64,000 nucleotides of DNA from Asaia sp003994335 (GTDB lineage Bacteria > Pseudomonadota > Alphaproteobacteria > Acetobacterales > Acetobacteraceae). Location of the stretch: positions 310,001 to 374,000 of the forward strand of contig NZ_JBBCOR010000001.1 of NCBI RefSeq assembly GCF_037151175.1, given 5' to 3'. Positions 61,801 through 64,000 of the stretch are shown piece after piece. Each line of letters starts with the position of its first letter. The first letter of the stretch is position 1. Position numbers and translations under genes: made by a program. The notes beneath the pieces are model-generated. The model saw only the letters and a list, made by a program, of their open reading frames with translations. It was not told where the DNA came from and did not search any database.

Positions 61801-62588
61801 GCATGCCTTTCGAGGGAGCATTCATTCCGCTGCGTATGCTGGTGAACGGCACGAGCATCTATTACGACACCACCCGGCCGATCTATCACTACTACCATAT
61901 CGAGATGGAGCGGCATGCCATCATCCTGGCCAATAACACCCCAACGGAAAGCTATCTGAATACCGGCCATCGACGCCAGTTCACCCATCAGGCCTCGATC
62001 CCCGGACGTATCATGGAGATCCCGGGGGACTGGCATTCTGACGCGGCTCTTCCACTGAATGTGGCCTGCGATTTCGTACAGCCTGTCCATGAGAAACTCG
62101 TCGCGCGAGCGTTGTCGCTCGGCTTCGAGAGCAAGCTGCAGGGATCGGGTGCCATGACGGAGGATCCCGATTTCTGCCTGATCCTCGAGAATGGAACCCG
62201 CATCGATCCGATCGCGATCGAAGGTGCACGTCGCCGCTTTAGCCTGCCGCCTGGTGTCCGGTTTGTACGTCTGGCTTCCCATCAGGCGCGGCCTTGTGAC
62301 TTCATCGGTCCCTGGGTCGATGATCGTCGTCGCTTTGGTGTGTGTATCGGTGAAGTGAGCCTGCAGATTGCCGATCGTGCGCTGCCGATCAGGACCCATC
62401 TGGATGGGGTCGAGCGTGAGGGCTGGGTTGCGGAGCTTTGTGAACTGGGGCGCTGGACGGAAGGCTATGCGCTTCTGAACCTGCCTTCCGTGACAGCGAC
62501 GGTGCCCGCGCTGCTCGATATCGAGGTAACAGGCACGGTTCCTTACCGCGTCGACCCTATTATCGAGGCACCCAGGTTCTGCGCCTGA
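58827..62588 (+). CDS. 1253-aa Hint-domain protein with five ~190-residue surface repeats
   Basis: A giant probable surface protein. Residues 1-~890 are AIDA-like beta-helix sequence rich in S, G, T and V, made of five repeats each starting L.G.WSAV (W at 9, 199, 389, 579 and 752) and each containing W(F/Y)NSGY(D/N). A Hint_2-type domain follows from Cys908 (ALDPCFLAGTLIQTAQGEVAVENLQIGDEV), with MTSEHCMPFEG and YHIEMERHAIILANNTPTESYLNTGHRR. About 200 residues of the C-terminal part common to Acetobacteraceae Hint proteins complete it. No signal peptide is seen. The TTG start follows GGGAGAA. Hint domains cut and sometimes transfer the preceding chain, so the repeat part may be released or anchored. 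Confidence 0.88.
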   Translation: MAYVLRGTWSAVSDGYATVYVSGTARVRDQVSLGSGASLKITSGAFVDGLTAVKGSVSVAAGGVLANSQLDDSTLTVASGGIIQTNNLNSTETTLGSGAQSYNDTWFNSGYDANWVTVAAGASIMQSQILKGGYLRVSSGGSAAGVVVSAGGSAILASGTTDGFTAMSGGYVQSGTAFYSGSTVNGTELVNASVLSGTWSAVNLDGGTVYQSGTVIVSGPAVLGTSAVLYIKNGAVASQLSGYLVSVVIEAGGNLDSSVIINGSVRIAAGGASTNNALNSTATTVASGGSSFNDVWYNSGYDINVATFQSGASISGAQVLNGGSLSVQTGATGNDIYVSGTGTATFSAGSVENYTAAPGGKVVSGTMTYSGILVGDNSYDNTRVLSGVWSAIDSDGTTVFRSGSVSVQWPVTFASGATLYISSGAQVAGIKAVATTVQVLNGGALYQSTIENGTLTVASGGSTTGNYLNSTTTTYGSGASSLADRWYNSGYNVDAAVFQSGASVWGAVVDQGGSVTVSSGAQGSDITVYKGGSASFASGTVDQYRATSGGTLVSGSQYFTGMMIDGSSYDNTPLLAGRWTAVYDQGATVYTSGTTSFSWPVAMAQSAFLTVGPGATASSIYGTAITVTVQSGGTLTASRIANGSVTLASGASSINNGFNSTPVTISSGASSVADDWYNSGYNVDVTSVYAGATLEGVTIGNGGSMVVQSGVNLGNVSVDSAGVFVTSSPMNGDVWVPPAPEPNGAVTLTGTWSAVADEWGQTVYQSGTKVVSDSVALGNGATLYVMSGATALNLSGYLVSVYVSNGGTLMASYIRNGTVSVLDGGTTLGNQFNSVPMTIAAGGSSMNDTWFNSGYNVDRVTVASGGYVQSPSVGSGAILSAGPGATLTSPVVGQGGVLMLDHVALDPCFLAGTLIQTAQGEVAVENLQIGDEVICLDGEHRFTQKISWIGSRQNQHQPYLPLDQAGYPVCIRKNALADGVPSRDLYMTSEHCMPFEGAFIPLRMLVNGTSIYYDTTRPIYHYYHIEMERHAIILANNTPTESYLNTGHRRQFTHQASIPGRIMEIPGDWHSDAALPLNVACDFVQPVHEKLVARALSLGFESKLQGSGAMTEDPDFCLILENGTRIDPIAIEGARRRFSLPPGVRFVRLASHQARPCDFIGPWVDDRRRFGVCIGEVSLQIADRALPIRTHLDGVEREGWVAELCELGRWTEGYALLNLPSVTATVPALLDIEVTGTVPYRVDPIIEAPRFCA
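58842..61446 (+). repeat. Five tandem ~570-bp coding repeats
   Basis: The TGG codon of the WSAV line is at 58851, 59421, 59991, 60561 and 61080: spacings 570, 570, 570 and 519 bases. The sub-motif W(F/Y)NSGY recurs once per unit. Units diverge in sequence but keep length exactly for the first three steps. Confidence 0.92.
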
Positions 62589-62595
62589 ATTGAGG

Positions 62596-62624
62596 TAACC
62601 CTGCCGCAGCATGCGGCAGGGTTA
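62596..62624. terminator. 13-bp perfect palindromic hairpin between Hint gene and glyS
   Basis: TAACCCTGCCGCA and TGCGGCAGGGTTA pair perfectly around GCA, 7 bases after the Hint stop. It lies between convergent genes and is the probable shared 3' end, although the T-run is missing. Confidence 0.6.
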
Positions 62625-62666
62625 CAGGGGCCTCCGGCAATGCGATTGCCAGAGATCCTGATTGTT

Positions 62667-64000
62667 TTAGCCCTCGATCTGGCTGAAATCCGCAATCTCG
62701 GCGAGCGTTGCACCAATATGGGCCAGCAGGCGGAGGCGATTCAGGCGCCGTGCCGGCTCGGGGTCATTAACCGTCACGACCTCGAAGAACTTGTCCAGCG
62801 CAGGACGCAGCGCCGCAGCTGCGACCATGGCTTCGGCAAAGCGTTCCTCGCCCAGTGCCGCGTGGATCGCGTCATGCGCGGCGAAGAGCGCCTCGCCCAG
62901 AGCGCGTTCCTCATCCTGTTCGAATAGGGATGCATCGGGCGTGCCCTCGTGCGGGCCGTCCTTGCGGTTCTCGATGCGCAGGATATTGGCAGCGCGCTTG
63001 CTCGCGGCCAGCAGGTTACGCCCGTCATCGGTCCCGATCATTTCGGCCAGAGCGCTGGTGCGTGCCAGCAGCCGCACCAGATCGCCATCAAGCCCGCCTG
63101 CGAGTGTGGCTGCCAGTACGTCATGACGCTCGCCTTCGCCGCGCAACTGAACGCGCAGGCGCTCTGCCAGGAAGCCGGGCAGGGCCGGAAGCTCCCCCCC
63201 TTCACGCAGAGTCTCGGGGAGGTTCCGCGCGGCCTCGGCGATGAGCGGGATCAGATCGAGGCGCAGCCCGTTATCGCGGATGATGCGGATAATTCCGAGC
63301 GCTGCACGACGCAGCGCATAGGGGTCGCCCGAGCCGCTCGGCGTTTCACCCATGGCGAAAAAGGCGGTCAGCAGATCCAGACGATCGGCGAGCGCGACGG
63401 CCACCGAGACCGGTGCGTGGGGCGTGGCATCGCTCAGCCCGCGAGGCATGTAGTGCTCGGCCACCGCATTGGCCACAGCCTCTGCCTCATGGTCATGACG
63501 GGCATAATAGCCGCCCATCACGCCCTGGAGCTCCGGGAACTCCCCGACCATGCCGGTCGTCAGATCGGCCTTGGCCAGCAATGCCGCGCGCTGGGCCTGA
63601 GCCTGGGCTTGCGCATCAAGACCCATGGCCTTTGCCACAGTCCCAGCGAGCGCGACGATGCGTCGAACGCGTGCGCCTTGGCTGCCCAGACGGGCATGGA
63701 AGGTCACACCATCCAGCGCAGCAACGCGTTCCGCCAGTTTGGTCTTGCGATCCAGATCCCAGAAATGCCGCGCGTCGGCAAAACGGGCGCGCAGCACGCG
63801 CTCATTGCCAGCCACGGTCAGCGCGCCACCATCGGCAAAATCCATATTGGCGATGAAGGCAAAATGCGGGGCTGCCGTTCCGTCTGCGCTGCGCAGGGCA
63901 AAGTAGCGCTGGTTGATGCGCATGGAGACCTGCATCACCTCAGGCGGCAGGTCCATATAGGCTTCATCGATCCGGCCGAGGAGAGCGACTGGCCATTCGG
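62667..64000 (-). CDS. glyS: Glycine-tRNA ligase beta subunit, partial
   Basis: The C-terminal ~445 codons of GlyS; the gene runs off the right edge. Reading beyond the first internal ATG at 63956 gives WPVALLGRIDEAYMDLPPEV, showing that the frame continues upstream. Family blocks are QVSMRINQRYFALR, FVIANMDF-like FIANMDFADGG, VLRARFADARHFWDLD, YYARHDHEAEAVANAVAEHYMP and SGDPYALRRAALGIIRI. With GlyQ it charges tRNA-Gly; GlyQ is probably just outside the window. The end reads ...ADFSQIEG. Confidence 0.96.
   Translation of the reverse strand, partial: EWPVALLGRIDEAYMDLPPEVMQVSMRINQRYFALRSADGTAAPHFAFIANMDFADGGALTVAGNERVLRARFADARHFWDLDRKTKLAERVAALDGVTFHARLGSQGARVRRIVALAGTVAKAMGLDAQAQAQAQRAALLAKADLTTGMVGEFPELQGVMGGYYARHDHEAEAVANAVAEHYMPRGLSDATPHAPVSVAVALADRLDLLTAFFAMGETPSGSGDPYALRRAALGIIRIIRDNGLRLDLIPLIAEAARNLPETLREGGELPALPGFLAERLRVQLRGEGERHDVLAATLAGGLDGDLVRLLARTSALAEMIGTDDGRNLLAASKRAANILRIENRKDGPHEGTPDASLFEQDEERALGEALFAAHDAIHAALGEERFAEAMVAAAALRPALDKFFEVVTVNDPEPARRLNRLRLLAHIGATLAEIADFSQIEG

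Noticed and set aside
61548..62000. Intein in the Hint protein
   Set aside because: The domain has the Hint cysteine but no downstream extein or typical C-terminal splice residues; it fits the stand-alone Hint_2 type found in Acetobacteraceae surface proteins.
60837..62612. 591-codon open frame on the minus strand across the Hint gene
   Set aside because: It is antisense to a protein with clear repeats and a Hint domain, has no recognisable domains, and arises from the codon bias of the plus-strand gene.
1..64000. CRISPR array, insertion sequence, integrase or prophage
   Set aside because: No short regularly spaced repeats, no transposase or integrase frames and no att-like duplication at the tRNA. 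The only repeats are coding ones.

Overview
The window is GC-rich bacterial chromosome and reads as an acetic acid bacterium (Acetobacteraceae, Alphaproteobacteria). The main pointers are a pyruvate decarboxylase beside an FMN L-lactate dehydrogenase, a mannitol-dehydrogenase-family gene, a GH32 fructan/sucrose hydrolase, a large repeat protein carrying a Hint domain, and an RNase E that ends in a GWW-type tail. An Asaia/Kozakia/Gluconobacter-type genus is plausible, but this is inferred from gene content only. I found no rRNA, CRISPR array, insertion sequence or prophage. One tRNA is present, tRNA-Arg(CCG).

Layout. 1-6.3 kb: 5' part of a mannitol dehydrogenase family gene, a TIGR03862-type flavoprotein, a HerA-like ATPase, a 71-aa protein, the potassium transporter Kup and a small secreted protein. 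6.3-12.1 kb: glycosyltransferase and flippase (surface polysaccharide), a small membrane protein, an MFS transporter and an ArsB-like carrier. 12.1-17.2 kb: DUF2252 protein, membrane protein, GH32 hydrolase, Gfo/Idh/MocA oxidoreductase. 17.5-21.5 kb: pdc-lldD, with a divergent LysR regulator. 21.6-24.2 kb: guanidine-II riboswitch with its guanidinium exporter, two small exported proteins, a GlcG/HbpS-like protein and the tRNA. 24.3-30.9 kb: lipoprotein hydrolase, polA, SCO-like protein and an orphan peptide-type binding protein. 30.8-33.6 kb: acyltransferase, superinfection-immunity/SHOCT protein, stress-type protein. 33.8-38.2 kb: purD, divergent xseA plus a lipoprotein, and an exported hydrolase.

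38.3-42.5 kb is the most unusual part: a membrane-bound LytTR regulator followed by a 1018-aa secreted protein with three exact 66-residue repeats and a phage-tail-like C-terminus. Next come rne, a Tat-type amidase, leuA and two tandem glycine-zipper lipoproteins, then the complete elongation cluster mreB-mreC-mreD-mrdA-rodA (50.4-56.1 kb). A DUF3293 protein, a DUF202-LysR pair, an AT-rich spacer, the 1253-aa Hint protein (five ~190-residue repeats) and the 3' part of glyS close the window.

How the genes fit together: LldD makes pyruvate from L-lactate and PDC turns it into acetaldehyde, the classic lactate-to-acetate overflow route of these bacteria. The mre/mrd cluster and the amidase handle cell-wall growth. 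The riboswitch-Gdx pair removes guanidinium. Several genes (GT4, flippase, acyltransferase, the two giant repeat proteins, the glycine-zipper lipoproteins) concern the cell surface. Start codons were chosen from ribosome binding sites and family N-termini, and often differ from the longest possible frame. All family names are from recognition of the sequence; no database search was run.
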